Positions 38,872 to 47,784 of a stretch of DNA of 64,000 bases are shown here, piece by piece; the stretch's first letter is position 1, and each line of letters opens with the position of its first letter. A program made the translations under genes and the position numbers. The stretch is taken from NCBI RefSeq assembly GCF_022879595.1, contig NZ_CP084265.1, positions 1,302,001 through 1,366,000 on the forward strand, read 5' to 3'. The notes beneath the pieces were generated by a model that saw nothing but the letters and a program-made list of their open reading frames with translations, ran no database searches and had not been told where the DNA came from. Source of the stretch: Caballeronia sp. Lep1P3. GTDB lineage: Bacteria; Pseudomonadota; Gammaproteobacteria; Burkholderiales; Burkholderiaceae.

Positions 38872-40302
38872 ATGTCCAAAGAATTTGATGTCGTCGTGAT
38901 CGGCGCGGGCCCTGGCGGCTATATCGCGGCGATTCGCGCAGCGCAGCTCGGCAAGACGGTTGCGTGTATCGAGAAGTGGAAGAACCCGGCCGGCGCGCTG
39001 AAGCTCGGCGGCACGTGCCTGAACGTGGGCTGCATTCCGTCGAAGGCCCTGCTGGCGTCGTCGGAAGAATTCGAGAACGCGTCGAAGCATCTGGAAGATC
39101 ACGGCATCAGCGTGTCGGATGTGAAGCTCGATGTGTCGAAGATGCTCGCGCGCAAGGATGGCATCGTCGAGAAGATGACGAAGGGCATCGAATTTCTGTT
39201 CCGCAAGAACAAGATCACGTGGCTCAAGGGTCACGGCAAGTTCGCCGGCAAGACGGGCGCCGGCGTGCAGATCGAAGTGTCGGGCGAAGGCGAAGCGGAA
39301 GTCGTCACCGCGAAGAATGTGATCATCGCGACGGGTTCGAAGGCGCGTCATCTGCCGAACATTCCGGTCGACAACAAGCTGATCGCCGACAACGAAGGCG
39401 CGCTCTCGTTCGATTCCGTGCCGAAGAAGCTCGCCGTCATCGGCGCGGGCGTGATCGGTCTGGAACTCGGCTCGGTGTGGCGGCGTCTGGGCGCGGAAGT
39501 CACCGTGCTGGAAGCGCTGCCGCAATTCCTCGGCGCGGCGGATGAATCGCTCGCGAAGGAAGCAGCGAAGCAGTTCAAGAAGCAAGGTCTGGACATTCAC
39601 CTCGGCGTGAAGATCGGCGAAGTGAAGACCACGGCTAACGGCGTATCGATCGCGTACACGGACAATGCGGGCAACGCGCAGACGCTGGACGCGGATCGCC
39701 TGATCGTGTCGATTGGCCGCGTGCCGAACACCGATAACCTCGGTCTGGAAAGCATCGGCCTGAAGGCGAACGAGCGCGGTTTCATCGACGTGGACGATCA
39801 CTGCGCGACGAGCGTGCCGGGCGTGTACGCCATCGGCGACGTGGTGCGCGGCCCGATGCTCGCGCACAAGGCGGAAGACGAAGGCGTGGCGGTGGCGGAA
39901 ATCATCGATGGCCAGAAGCCCCATATCGACTACAACTGCGTGCCGTGGGTCATCTACACGGAACCGGAAATCGCGTGGGTCGGCAAGACGGAACAGCAGC
40001 TCAAGGCCGAAGGGCGCGAGATCAAGACCGGCCAGTTCCCGATGATGGCGAATGGCCGCGCGCTCGGTATCGGCCGTGCCGAAGGCTTCGTCAAGATGAT
40101 CGCGGACGCGAAGACCGACGAGATCCTCGGCGTGCACGTCATCGCAGCGGACGCGTCGGATCTGATCGCGGAAGCGGTCGTGGCGATGGAGTTCAAGGCG
40201 GCGTCGGAAGACATCGGCCGCATTTGCCATCCGCATCCGTCGCTCTCCGAAGTGATGCGCGAAGCGGCGCTCGCGGTCGACAAGCGTGCTTTGAATATGT
40301 AA
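38872..40302 (+). CDS. lpdA: Dihydrolipoyl dehydrogenase (E3)
   Basis: A 476-residue FAD disulfide oxidoreductase. FAD motif GAGPGGYIAA (11-20), redox Cys49 and Cys54 (GGTCLNVGCIPSK), NAD motif GAGVIGLELG and the C-terminal catalytic HPHPSLSE. It reoxidises the lipoyl arm of the E2 with NAD. AAGGAAAG precedes the ATG. Encoded with its E1 and E2 partners. Confidence 0.97.
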   Translation: MSKEFDVVVIGAGPGGYIAAIRAAQLGKTVACIEKWKNPAGALKLGGTCLNVGCIPSKALLASSEEFENASKHLEDHGISVSDVKLDVSKMLARKDGIVEKMTKGIEFLFRKNKITWLKGHGKFAGKTGAGVQIEVSGEGEAEVVTAKNVIIATGSKARHLPNIPVDNKLIADNEGALSFDSVPKKLAVIGAGVIGLELGSVWRRLGAEVTVLEALPQFLGAADESLAKEAAKQFKKQGLDIHLGVKIGEVKTTANGVSIAYTDNAGNAQTLDADRLIVSIGRVPNTDNLGLESIGLKANERGFIDVDDHCATSVPGVYAIGDVVRGPMLAHKAEDEGVAVAEIIDGQKPHIDYNCVPWVIYTEPEIAWVGKTEQQLKAEGREIKTGQFPMMANGRALGIGRAEGFVKMIADAKTDEILGVHVIAADASDLIAEAVVAMEFKAASEDIGRICHPHPSLSEVMREAALAVDKRALNM

Positions 40303-40336
40303 GACGGCTCGGCTTCGGGCATTAAGGCATCGCACA

Positions 40337-40368
40337 CGAAGGCGAGCGGGTCAAACCGCTCGCCTTCG
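40337..40368. terminator. Long hairpin between lpd and zapE, no T tract
   Basis: A 13-bp perfect stem (40337-40349 with 40356-40368) with a 6-base loop. Without a T run it may stabilise the upstream mRNA or act as a weak terminator. Confidence 0.45.
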
Positions 40369-40387
40369 TCACTTCGAACGGCAGAAG

Positions 40388-41485
40388 ATGAACGTCACCG
40401 AATACTACGAAAACGAACTGCGCACGCGGGGCTATCAATCGGACGAGGCGCAACTCGCGGCCGTCGCGCGCCTGCAGCGCTGCTACGAAGAATGGGTCGC
40501 GTACAAGGCGCGCCGCTCGAACGCGTTCAAGAAGCTGCTCGTGCATCCGGACCTGCCGCGCGGCGTCTACATGTGGGGCGGCGTCGGGCGCGGGAAGAGC
40601 TTTCTGATGGACAGCTTCTACGCGGTCGTGCCGGTGCAGCGCAAGACGCGCCTGCACTTTCACGAGTTCATGCGCGAAGTGCATCGCGAACTGGAAGAGC
40701 TGAAAGGCCAGGCCGATCCGCTCGACGAACTCGCCCGACGCATCACCAAACGCTATCGATTGATCTGCTTCGACGAATTCCACGTCTCCGATATTGCCGA
40801 CGCGATGATTCTTTATCGCCTGCTCGACCGTCTTTTCGACAACGGCGTGCAGTTCGTGATGACCTCCAATTACGAGCCGGACACGCTTTATCCCGAGGGC
40901 CTGCATCGCGACCGCCTGCTGCCGGCCATCGAGCTCATTAAGAAGAATCTCGACGTGCTGAACGTCGACGCGGGCACCGATTACCGCAAGCGCACGCTGT
41001 CGCAAGTGAAGGCGTATCACACGCCGCTCGGCGCGGCGGCGGACAAGGCGCTGCGCAAGGACTATGCGAAGCTCGCCGCAGTGCCCGACGAAAGCCCGAT
41101 CCTGCATATCGAAAAGCGCGAGATCAAGGCGCTGCGCAAGGCGGATGGCGTCGTGTGGTTCGACTTCGCGACGCTGTGCGGCGGCCCGCGCTCGCAGAAC
41201 GACTATCTGGAGATCGCGAACCGCTTTCACGCGGTCATCCTGTCGGACGTGCCGCAGATGTCGCCTCGTATGGCGTCGGAGGCGCGCCGCTTCACTTGGC
41301 TCATCGACGTCTTTTACGACCACAAGGTCAAGCTCCTGATGTCGGCGGCGGTGCCTGCCGAGGATCTGTACGTCGAAGGGCCGATGGCCAACGAATTCGC
41401 GCGAACGGTGTCGCGCATCGTCGAGATGCAGTCGCAGGAATATCTGGAGACGCCGCGTCGCCAGGCGAGCGTCTCCCTCACCTGA
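40388..41485 (+). CDS. zapE: Cell division protein ZapE (AFG1-like ATPase)
   Basis: A 365-residue P-loop ATPase with Walker A GGVGRGKS, Walker B LICFDEFHVSDIADAM and the Thr-Ser-Asn-Tyr sensor. ZapE associates with the FtsZ ring in other bacteria. The start follows a purine-rich site (GGCAGAAG). It is the fourth gene in the sucA cluster direction, a common arrangement in this group. Confidence 0.92.
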   Translation: MNVTEYYENELRTRGYQSDEAQLAAVARLQRCYEEWVAYKARRSNAFKKLLVHPDLPRGVYMWGGVGRGKSFLMDSFYAVVPVQRKTRLHFHEFMREVHRELEELKGQADPLDELARRITKRYRLICFDEFHVSDIADAMILYRLLDRLFDNGVQFVMTSNYEPDTLYPEGLHRDRLLPAIELIKKNLDVLNVDAGTDYRKRTLSQVKAYHTPLGAAADKALRKDYAKLAAVPDESPILHIEKREIKALRKADGVVWFDFATLCGGPRSQNDYLEIANRFHAVILSDVPQMSPRMASEARRFTWLIDVFYDHKVKLLMSAAVPAEDLYVEGPMANEFARTVSRIVEMQSQEYLETPRRQASVSLT

Positions 41486-41629
41486 ATACGAGAATCAAAA
41501 AGAAGCGATTAGCCAAACGGCATAAGGCTTTCGCGGTGTTTTCAAGATTCGGACCTCTCCGATTTGCCGGCTCGCCGGCGCTCGGTATCGTTCTCGCCAG
41601 TTTTCAGTCAGAACATTGGAGAGAATGCC

Positions 41630-42046
41630 GTGAAGCCTTACCGCGATATGTCCGACGAAGAGTGGCAGATGGTCGCGCCGTTGCTGCCCGAACTGCGCCC
41701 GCGCTCCGAATTGCGTGGCCGTCCCCTGGCGAATACCCGCGCCGTGCTGAACGGCGTGCTGTGGGTCATGTACAGCGGTGCTTCGTGGTCCACGTTGCCG
41801 CGCAAGTATCCGTCGTATCAGACGTGCCATCGCCGCTTCAAGGCGTGGCATGAATCCGGCGTACTTCTGCGCGTGATGACGCAGTTGTTCGGGACGGCGG
41901 GCGAATCGCTGTATGCGCTCATGACCTCGCGCATGCGCGTGCCGGCCGAGTTGCCGATCGCAGCGGCGCAAGCCATTGCGGATGTCCAGGAAATCGCGGC
42001 TGCGCGCGTGGAGCATGCAGCGGCATCGGTTCGTCGCGCGGCGTAA
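41630..42046 (+). CDS. Solitary IS5-type transposase N-terminal domain (DUF4096) protein, second copy
   Basis: A 138-residue protein starting at GTG with GGAGAG seven bases upstream. Residues 1-85 match the transposase DNA-binding domain (MSDEEWQMVAPLLPELRP, GRPLANTRAVLNGVLWVMYSG, SWSTLPRKYPSYQTCHRRFKAWHESG-type pattern). No DDE domain follows; instead there is an Ala-rich helical tail. A strong terminator closes the gene. It is a diverged homologue of the gene at 13660, not a recent copy. Confidence 0.75.
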   Translation: MKPYRDMSDEEWQMVAPLLPELRPRSELRGRPLANTRAVLNGVLWVMYSGASWSTLPRKYPSYQTCHRRFKAWHESGVLLRVMTQLFGTAGESLYALMTSRMRVPAELPIAAAQAIADVQEIAAARVEHAAASVRRAA

Positions 42047-42066
42047 TTCAACGCGCGTTGCGGCTC

Positions 42067-42105
42067 AAAAGCCGGCGGGAGACTCAGGTCGCCCGCCGGC
42101 TTTTT
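42067..42105. terminator. Terminator between the DUF4096 gene and the DUF2147 gene
   Basis: Long GC stem (AAAAGCCGGCGGG at 42067-42079 with CCCGCCGGCTTTT at 42092-42104) with a T run; usable by both convergent genes. Confidence 0.9.
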
Positions 42106-42107
42106 GT

Positions 42108-42569
42108 TTACTGCTGGCGCAGCCACGTTTGCGACCGCCCCAGCAGCGACACGCCGATATAGCCGCGCACCACGAGCTTTCGCCCGCCGTCTTCGAGCGT
42201 CATCCTGCATTTGTAGAGCTTGCCGTTGTCGGGATCGAGAATCTGCCCGCCGTCCCACGCGTCGCCGTCGGGCTTCGTGCCGGTGATGATCGTCATGCCC
42301 TTGATGAGCTGATCCTTGCGCTCGTCGGTGCAGGCGGTGCAGCGGCGCTCCGGATGGTCGAACTCGCCGATGCCGCGCACGACCTTGCCCGAAAGCTGCC
42401 CGTTGCCCTCATCGGCGATCTGGATGATGGCGCGGGGCTTGCCCGTCGCGTCGTCGATGGTTTGCCAGGTGCCTGCGGGCGTCGCCGCCTGCGCAAACGC
42501 GCTCGCGGCGGCCATTGCGCAGAACGCGCCCAGCGCCCCGCGCGCCAAGCGGCGGATGGAATGATTCAT
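42108..42569 (-). CDS. DUF2147 family secreted protein
   Basis: A 153-residue protein with a signal peptide (cleavage after AFA near residue 26) and a DUF2147 domain: GTWQTIDDATGKPRAII, the Cys pair CTACTDERKDQLIKG and W-GGQILDPDNGKLYKC. The fold is lipocalin-like and the protein should be periplasmic; molecular role unknown. Cys pair may form a disulfide. Confidence 0.88.
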   Translation of the reverse strand: MNHSIRRLARGALGAFCAMAAASAFAQAATPAGTWQTIDDATGKPRAIIQIADEGNGQLSGKVVRGIGEFDHPERRCTACTDERKDQLIKGMTIITGTKPDGDAWDGGQILDPDNGKLYKCRMTLEDGGRKLVVRGYIGVSLLGRSQTWLRQQ

Positions 42570-42673
42570 GTCGCCTCCACTTTTATGATTGCTTTTCGAT
42601 AGCGCGGACTCAACGATGCCGCGCGCCGACGCAGCATACGAGAAAGCGCCGACCGCGTTTGCGAGGAAACGCT

Positions 42674-43468
42674 CTAGCGCGCGGCGTCGGCGCGCAGTCC
42701 CGCCTGAAGCGTCGCGAAGGTCTCGGCGGCGGTGCGATCGAAATGCAGCGGCGTGACCGAGATGCGCTTCGATGCGACCACGGCCGTTTCGCTATCGGGC
42801 GCGTTCTCGCGCGGTCCGCGCTGGAAGCGCAACCAAAAATAATCGATGCCGCGCGGATCGGTTTCCTCGAGCACGTCGATGCCTTCCACGAGCCCGACGC
42901 CTTGCCGCGTGACCGTGAGCGGACCGGCGGAGGAGGCGTCGCAGTCGGGGAAGTTGACGTTCAGACAGGTGGGCGCGTCGTGCGACACGGCGAGCAACTG
43001 ACGGATCACGCCCGGCGCGAGCGCGCGCGCGGTATCCCAGCGCACGGAGTCGCGGTCCGAGAACGTCTGACTGAGCGCGATGGAAGGCAGGCCGAGCAGC
43101 AGGCCCGTCATCGCCGCGCCGACGGTGCCGGAAAACATCGTTTCGACGCCGAGATTCGCGCCGCGGTTGATGCCGGACAACACGAGCGTCGGCGGCGCGT
43201 CTTTCATGAGATGACGCGCGGCCATCACGACGCAGTCGCCGGGCGTGCCTTGCACGCCGAAGCGCCGCTCGCCCTGACGCGAGATGCGCAACGGCGAATG
43301 CAGGCTGATCGAGTGCGATGTCCCGCTCTGGTCATGCTCCGGCGCGACGACCCACACTTCATGCGCGATTTGCGCGGCGACGGCTTCGAGGACGGCCAGG
43401 CCCGGCGCGTCGATGCCGTCGTCGTTGGTGAGCAGCACACGTTGAACGATGGGTTCGATAGCGGGCAT
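42674..43468 (-). CDS. surE: SurE-like 5'-nucleotidase
   Basis: A 264-residue SurE-family phosphatase. Metal-binding NDDG occurs near residue 15 (LLTNDDGIDAPGL), and the SGINRGANLG loop is intact. It dephosphorylates nucleoside 5'-monophosphates. It is not next to pcm or rpoS, where the standard surE lies in related genomes, so it may be a second paralogue; that is from recall. Confidence 0.88.
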   Translation of the reverse strand: MPAIEPIVQRVLLTNDDGIDAPGLAVLEAVAAQIAHEVWVVAPEHDQSGTSHSISLHSPLRISRQGERRFGVQGTPGDCVVMAARHLMKDAPPTLVLSGINRGANLGVETMFSGTVGAAMTGLLLGLPSIALSQTFSDRDSVRWDTARALAPGVIRQLLAVSHDAPTCLNVNFPDCDASSAGPLTVTRQGVGLVEGIDVLEETDPRGIDYFWLRFQRGPRENAPDSETAVVASKRISVTPLHFDRTAAETFATLQAGLRADAAR

Positions 43469-43541
43469 CGCGAATCACTCCTCGGTCGGTGATGAAAGTA
43501 TCGACCGATTATTACAGACTTCGCGATGGCGGGCGGCGCGC

Positions 43542-43781
43542 TTACTTGACGCCGAGGCCACGCAGAACGGCGTTGCCGTCATCGGTCAGCCGCACTTTCG
43601 GGCCGCTCGCATCGGGCGAGACGATTTCGACGTAACCGTATTCCTGCAGCGAGGCGACATCGGGCGTGGCCGCGATTGCGTCGATCGGCGCGTGCATCAA
43701 GAGAAGCAGCGTGGCGATTTCGTGATGGCTCAGAAGCCGTTTGAGAGCTCGCACGGGAGCCGAGGCCGGACGGAGGTTCAT
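43542..43781 (-). CDS. Small hypothetical protein, winged-helix-like
   Basis: A 79-residue protein. AAGGAG precedes the ATG at 43781, which I prefer over an upstream in-frame start at 43871. The pattern LLSHHEIATLLLLMHAPID followed by a LQEYGYVEIV wing and LTDDGNAVLRGLG is typical of a small winged helix. Function unknown; no clear operon partner. Confidence 0.65.
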   Translation of the reverse strand: MNLRPASAPVRALKRLLSHHEIATLLLLMHAPIDAIAATPDVASLQEYGYVEIVSPDASGPKVRLTDDGNAVLRGLGVK

Positions 43782-43966
43782 GAACCGAACTCCTTTTTGC
43801 ATGACGATGTGGGCCGCTTTCGCGCATTGCCGCGCAGCCGCGTTGATGTCGATGATGACGAAGCCGCCCAAGCGTAGCGGCGCAATCTTAGGCGGAGCTT
43901 AAATCCCGCGCCGCGAGCGTGAAGCGCGCGTTACACCGCATGTCGCGGATTCGGCGGTCGCTTCAT

Positions 43967-44863
43967 TCAAAACCGGTAGCCGGGATTGCCGGGATCGAAC
44001 GTCAGATTGTCGAAGGACTTCGGCTCGATGCGCTCGAAAACCACGCTTTCGAAGCGCACGCCGTCGTTGTCGAACGATTCGACCGTCCGGAAAAGCGGCT
44101 GTTCGAGATCGAGACCGAGCACTTCGCGCTTTGCATAAAACGTCGGCTGACCGGCCGGCGCCATATACGTGAGAGCGAGCACGCGCACGCCGTCGACGGT
44201 TGTCACTTCTATGTTCGACGGCCGCGTGATGCCGGCATCCGCGAACTTGCGCCCTTCGTCGATGAAGCGCTGCGTGATCGCGCCGATGCTCAGTTCGCGG
44301 ATCGAGTGATTCGACTGCGCGCGGGCGAGCGGGCCGTCGACCGACGCCCACATCGGCAGGAAGCCGAGAAGCCCGCCGAGATGCCCGTAGAGTTCGCCGG
44401 GGCGCCGGGTGTCGTCGTAGATGACTTCCTGGCCCGCGTGCGCGCCATCGGGCAGCCACCGCGCATAGATGCGCAGCGGCTCGCGCGTTGTGCGCACGAG
44501 CATGTGGTCGGGGCGCCCGGGCCATTTTCCGCCGATGCGCTCGCGTCGCAGGATCGTGAATTCGCACGACGCGTATCGCCGCAGCCCTTGCTCCAGATAG
44601 CGTGGCAGCGTGCGCGGGTCGAGCGCGCGGAAGACGGCGACGAGCGCGTCGTCGGGCAGGCTGGCGAGCGTGCCGCTGGCGGCGGCGTACGAGAGCCAGC
44701 GCACTTGTTGAGCGACGTTTTCGTTGAGCGTGGTTGTTGTGGATGGAGTCGGGTCGATGCTTTGCGCATGTGCGGCGCATGGGGCGACGAGCGTCGCTAT
44801 GAGCATGGCAAACGCGCGGGCTGTCTTGCCGTGGCGGAAGTGCTTCGGTGGCGCGCGCGACAT
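43967..44863 (-). CDS. Secreted DUF1571-like protein
   Basis: A 298-residue protein with a signal peptide (cleavage near residue 33, AHA). The ATG has GGAGA upstream. The middle resembles DUF1571 proteins (CEFTILRRERIGGKW, MLVRTTREPLRIYARWL, GQEVIYD, ELYGHLGGLLG), which are envelope proteins of unknown role. The family call is by motif memory and moderately sure. A start at 45037 is possible but would give no signal peptide. Confidence 0.7.
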   Translation of the reverse strand: MSRAPPKHFRHGKTARAFAMLIATLVAPCAAHAQSIDPTPSTTTTLNENVAQQVRWLSYAAASGTLASLPDDALVAVFRALDPRTLPRYLEQGLRRYASCEFTILRRERIGGKWPGRPDHMLVRTTREPLRIYARWLPDGAHAGQEVIYDDTRRPGELYGHLGGLLGFLPMWASVDGPLARAQSNHSIRELSIGAITQRFIDEGRKFADAGITRPSNIEVTTVDGVRVLALTYMAPAGQPTFYAKREVLGLDLEQPLFRTVESFDNDGVRFESVVFERIEPKSFDNLTFDPGNPGYRF

Positions 44864-45325
44864 CGATGAGTTCTCCGCGGGGAAGCGAGTGCGGCGCCGG
44901 CCGGGAAGGGCGTCGACGAGGCGGGGATGACAGGCGGCGCTAAGGGTTAAACGCGTTAGGCGCGACGGTTCTTCCACGTGTGAACCATTCAGTGGCTCGG
45001 TTAAGTGTGCGACGGTTGCGATGCCGCCAAGAGTCACTCCCGCCTCAGATGGTTGTTACGCGATGGCGAGACGGCGTGCGCTGACGTGGCTAAGACACGA
45101 CGTTAATGCGGCGGCCATGGAGCAGCGTCACTGCGGCATGGAATGCGTTGCGAGAATGCCGCGCAAATAGGAGAAGTCGTAGTGACACTTTCCACTGTCT
45201 GCGATAAATTTTGCCAGAACGAGGGGCTTTATTGCTACCCGCCAAAGCGGGCAGCAAAAGGATGCTGTTGGGAGCAGCAAATCGACAAAGACCGGCTTTT
45301 GTGATCACCTACCAACCTCGGAGAG
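44864..45325. other. Gene-poor region with lower GC toward its right end
   Basis: No convincing gene. Base composition falls after about 45130. An imperfect hairpin (TTGCT-CCCGC with GCGGG-AGCAA around 45233-45257) precedes the orphan ORF. No terminal repeats or tRNA attachment site are visible. Confidence 0.4.
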
Positions 45326-45778
45326 GTGGCGACAGGAGCATACAGAGTTTTGGAGCGCATAGATAAATTAGTCAGGCTAAACATCGTTAAGCGAACGCGC
45401 CAGGAAACAATGCCTGGAGGCACGGTTATCGTTGCGGACCTGAGGTTTTCAAAGATTGTCCAGAGTGGGAACGGGCAAAAGCTGGCTGTGCCGCTTGATC
45501 GATCAATGCACCGCAGCTTGCGCGCGGCTAAAACCGAAAATAGCCGTTCCCTGTATCGCGACCGCAGAGGGCGGTTCACACAAGCCGCGAAGAATATCGC
45601 ATGGTTTATTATGGCAAACGGGGTTCCGAGCGATCTGGTTTCGCTCGAGTTCGGGACAAGTGAGCGGACCGTTTCGCGATGGTATCGCGACCGCAGGGAC
45701 GCGATACTTGAGGAACACAGAGCGCTTGAAACTGAAGTCGTATATCGCCTCAGTAGTTCTCGACGCAAATGCCGCTGA
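45326..45778 (+). CDS. Orphan ORF with a probable helix-turn-helix, lower GC
   Basis: Up to 150 residues from a GTG; the true start is uncertain, and a TTG about 24 bases downstream with AGGAG in front is an alternative. The C-terminal part (NIAWFIMANGVP, LEFGTSERTVSRWYRDRR) looks like a helix-turn-helix of a phage or transposon regulator. The GC content is roughly 52% by eye against well over 60% around it, suggesting transfer. A 15-base direct repeat (45553-45567 and 45682-45696) codes YRDRR twice. A 9-bp hairpin without T run follows (45810-45832). No family recognised. Confidence 0.5.
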   Translation: MATGAYRVLERIDKLVRLNIVKRTRQETMPGGTVIVADLRFSKIVQSGNGQKLAVPLDRSMHRSLRAAKTENSRSLYRDRRGRFTQAAKNIAWFIMANGVPSDLVSLEFGTSERTVSRWYRDRRDAILEEHRALETEVVYRLSSSRRKCR

Positions 45779-45849
45779 TTTGGCGCGCGGGGGCGAGCCG
45801 CTTCGACGTTCGGCTCTCCGTGCGAGAGCCGAGTGTCAAAAGCGCGCCG

Positions 45850-47070
45850 TTACCCCGTTGCCCCCACTTCCTGCGCCGACCGCGTCATATCGATCCCACG
45901 TCGTTCGCGGCTAAAGAAAATCAATGCAGCTATGACCACCGCGACAGTCCCCGCGACAATCGCCATCGCCATGCCGTAGTTGTTTCCGTGCGATGTCGCG
46001 ATTGACGCCTGCATCGTCGCATTGATGGCCGCCAGAAGATTGCCGAGCTGATAGACGAGTCCCGGAAACGTCGCGCGGATTTCGTCGGGCGAGATTTCAT
46101 TCAAGTGCACGGGAATCACGCCCCAGGCGCCTTGTACCGAAATCTGCATTAGAAAAGCGCCGATCGCGAGTGCGACCGGACCCGCAGAAAATGCCCAGAG
46201 ATACAGAACCGGCAACGCAATCAACGCCGCAATGAAAATCGCGAGGCGCCGCCCGATCCGCTCGGAAATGGAGCCAAAGAACAGGCCGCCGACGATCGCG
46301 CCGATGTTGAGCACGATCGTAATGATGGAAACGGTATGCGGATCGAAGTGGTGTTGTTCGCGCAGGAACGTCGGATAAAGATCCTGTGTGCCGTGCGAGA
46401 AGAAGTTGAACGCGGTCATCAAAATGATTGCGTAGAGCGAAAGCGTCCAGTTTCGCTTGAGCGTTGCAATGAGACTGGGCCGCGCGCGTTTCTCCATTGC
46501 ACGCCAGGCAGGCGATTCGGGCACATGCGCGCGCACGTAAAGCACGAGCAGCGCCGGCGCGACGCCGACAAAGAACATTCCGCGCCAACCGACGAATTGA
46601 TAAAACACGCCGAACACGATCGATGCGAGCAAATATCCGCTGGGATAACCCGCCTGCAAAAGCCCGGAGACGAAGCCACGCGCCTTCGGCGGCACGGTTT
46701 CCATCGTAAGCGCTGAACCGACTCCCCATTCGCCGCCCATCGCGATGCCGAAAAGCGTGCGAAGAATCAGCAGCGTCGTGAGATTCGGCGACAGGCCCGA
46801 CAGCAATTCGAGCAGCGAATAACACGCGATATTGATCATCAGCGTCGGACGGCGCCCGAACTTGTCCGCGAGCCGGCCAAATATAAGTGCACCAACGGGA
46901 CGTGCGGCGAGCGTGAGCGTAATGGCAAATGCGACTTCCGGAATGTTGGTATTAAACTCGGTGGCAATATCCTTCAGTACAAAGACCATCAGGAAAAAGT
47001 CGAACGCATCCAGCGTCCAGCCGAGATATGCAGCAATCGTTACGTTTCTTTGTTCTCGCGTCCAACTCAT
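45850..47070 (-). CDS. MFS transporter, sugar/carboxylate type
   Basis: A 406-residue permease with 12 predicted segments. The N-terminal signature LGWTLDAFDFFLMVFVL and GRLADKFGRRPTL (motif A) match the lactate/sialate/aromatic-acid porters of the MFS, so an organic acid is the likely substrate. It stands alone on the minus strand. The 280 bases upstream of its start hold no gene. Confidence 0.85.
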   Translation of the reverse strand: MSWTREQRNVTIAAYLGWTLDAFDFFLMVFVLKDIATEFNTNIPEVAFAITLTLAARPVGALIFGRLADKFGRRPTLMINIACYSLLELLSGLSPNLTTLLILRTLFGIAMGGEWGVGSALTMETVPPKARGFVSGLLQAGYPSGYLLASIVFGVFYQFVGWRGMFFVGVAPALLVLYVRAHVPESPAWRAMEKRARPSLIATLKRNWTLSLYAIILMTAFNFFSHGTQDLYPTFLREQHHFDPHTVSIITIVLNIGAIVGGLFFGSISERIGRRLAIFIAALIALPVLYLWAFSAGPVALAIGAFLMQISVQGAWGVIPVHLNEISPDEIRATFPGLVYQLGNLLAAINATMQASIATSHGNNYGMAMAIVAGTVAVVIAALIFFSRERRGIDMTRSAQEVGATG

Positions 47071-47350
47071 CGCCTCGGTCTCCGATTCGGTTATTGATCA
47101 GTTAGCGTTGCTGGGGTTGCGATCCGGTCCGCGCGACGCGCGAAACCGCATCGACGCGCGCGGCCAAGTAGCTAGGGATTGCGGTCGCGCGGGCAGGGAC
47201 GAGTGTACGCCGCCAGTTAATAACGTGCTGGCGGGCAGATGAACGGCAAGGGATTAGCAGTGCATTTACTTCATTTCGCTTTAATTCGGCCAAAAGGCGA
47301 ATAACAAACGAAAGGAAAATGAAGAGCGATTGAAAATGTTGACCGCAGAA
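47071..47350. other. Gene-free region upstream of the MFS gene
   Basis: No gene or convincing promoter pair. The right part is A-rich and borders the tRNA-Leu terminator. Confidence 0.4.
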
Positions 47351-47380
47351 AACAAAAAGCCCCACGGATTGCGTGGGGCT
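47351..47380 (-). terminator. Terminator of the distal tRNA-Leu
   Basis: On the minus strand AGCCCCACG pairs with CGTGGGGCT and is followed by a T run. Confidence 0.9.
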
Positions 47381-47423
47381 GATTGCGGCGCTCAGTGCAC
47401 GATGCACGGCGCGAGAGGGACCT

Positions 47424-47510
47424 TGGTGCCCAGGAGAGGACTCGAACCTCCACGGTGTTGCCACCGCTAGGACCTGAACCTAGTGCGTCTACCAATTCCG
47501 CCACCTGGGC
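47424..47510 (-). tRNA. tRNA-Leu(CAG), distal copy
   Basis: An 87-base class II tRNA with encoded CCA and a long variable arm. The anticodon stem CTAGG/CCTAG encloses TTCAGGT with anticodon CAG. The acceptor stem is fully Watson-Crick; it differs from the other copy by one base in that stem. Confidence 0.97.
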
Positions 47511-47531
47511 CAAGGGTACAGCAAGCCCGCT

Positions 47532-47559
47532 ATTCTAGCGGGAAGCCAGAACGTGTCAA
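47532..47559 (-). promoter_or_regulatory. Promoter of the distal tRNA-Leu
   Basis: On the minus strand TTGACA (47559-47554) and TAGAAT (47537-47532) with a 16-base spacer. Confidence 0.8.
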
Positions 47560-47604
47560 CCGAAGAGTCTCGCGTCCGGCCGAAGACCAGAACGAGGTCT
47601 CCGC

Positions 47605-47638
47605 ATAAAAAGAAAACGCCACCCGAAGGTGGCGTTTT
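47605..47638 (-). terminator. Terminator of the proximal tRNA-Leu
   Basis: An 11-bp stem (47613-47623 with 47628-47638) with a 4-base loop; the minus strand continues into a T-rich tail. Confidence 0.85.
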
Positions 47639-47646
47639 CTAACATC

Positions 47647-47733
47647 TGGTGCCCAAGAGAGGACTCGAACCTCCACGGTGTTGCCACCGCTAGGACCTGA
47701 ACCTAGTGCGTCTACCAATTCCGCCACCTGGGC
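47647..47733 (-). tRNA. tRNA-Leu(CAG), proximal copy
   Basis: An 87-base tRNA with encoded CCA and anticodon CAG, identical to the distal copy except for one acceptor-stem base that creates a G-U pair. Confidence 0.97.
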
Positions 47734-47784
47734 AAGGGTGCGTTACTACTTGTCTCGCCGCTTCATTCAGCAGCAAAGAACGCC

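Noticed and set aside
45235..45768. A 177-residue minus-strand frame opposite the orphan ORF at 45.5 kb
   Set aside because: Ser/Arg-rich, no ribosome site and less protein-like than the plus-strand frame with its helix-turn-helix. I keep only the plus-strand call.
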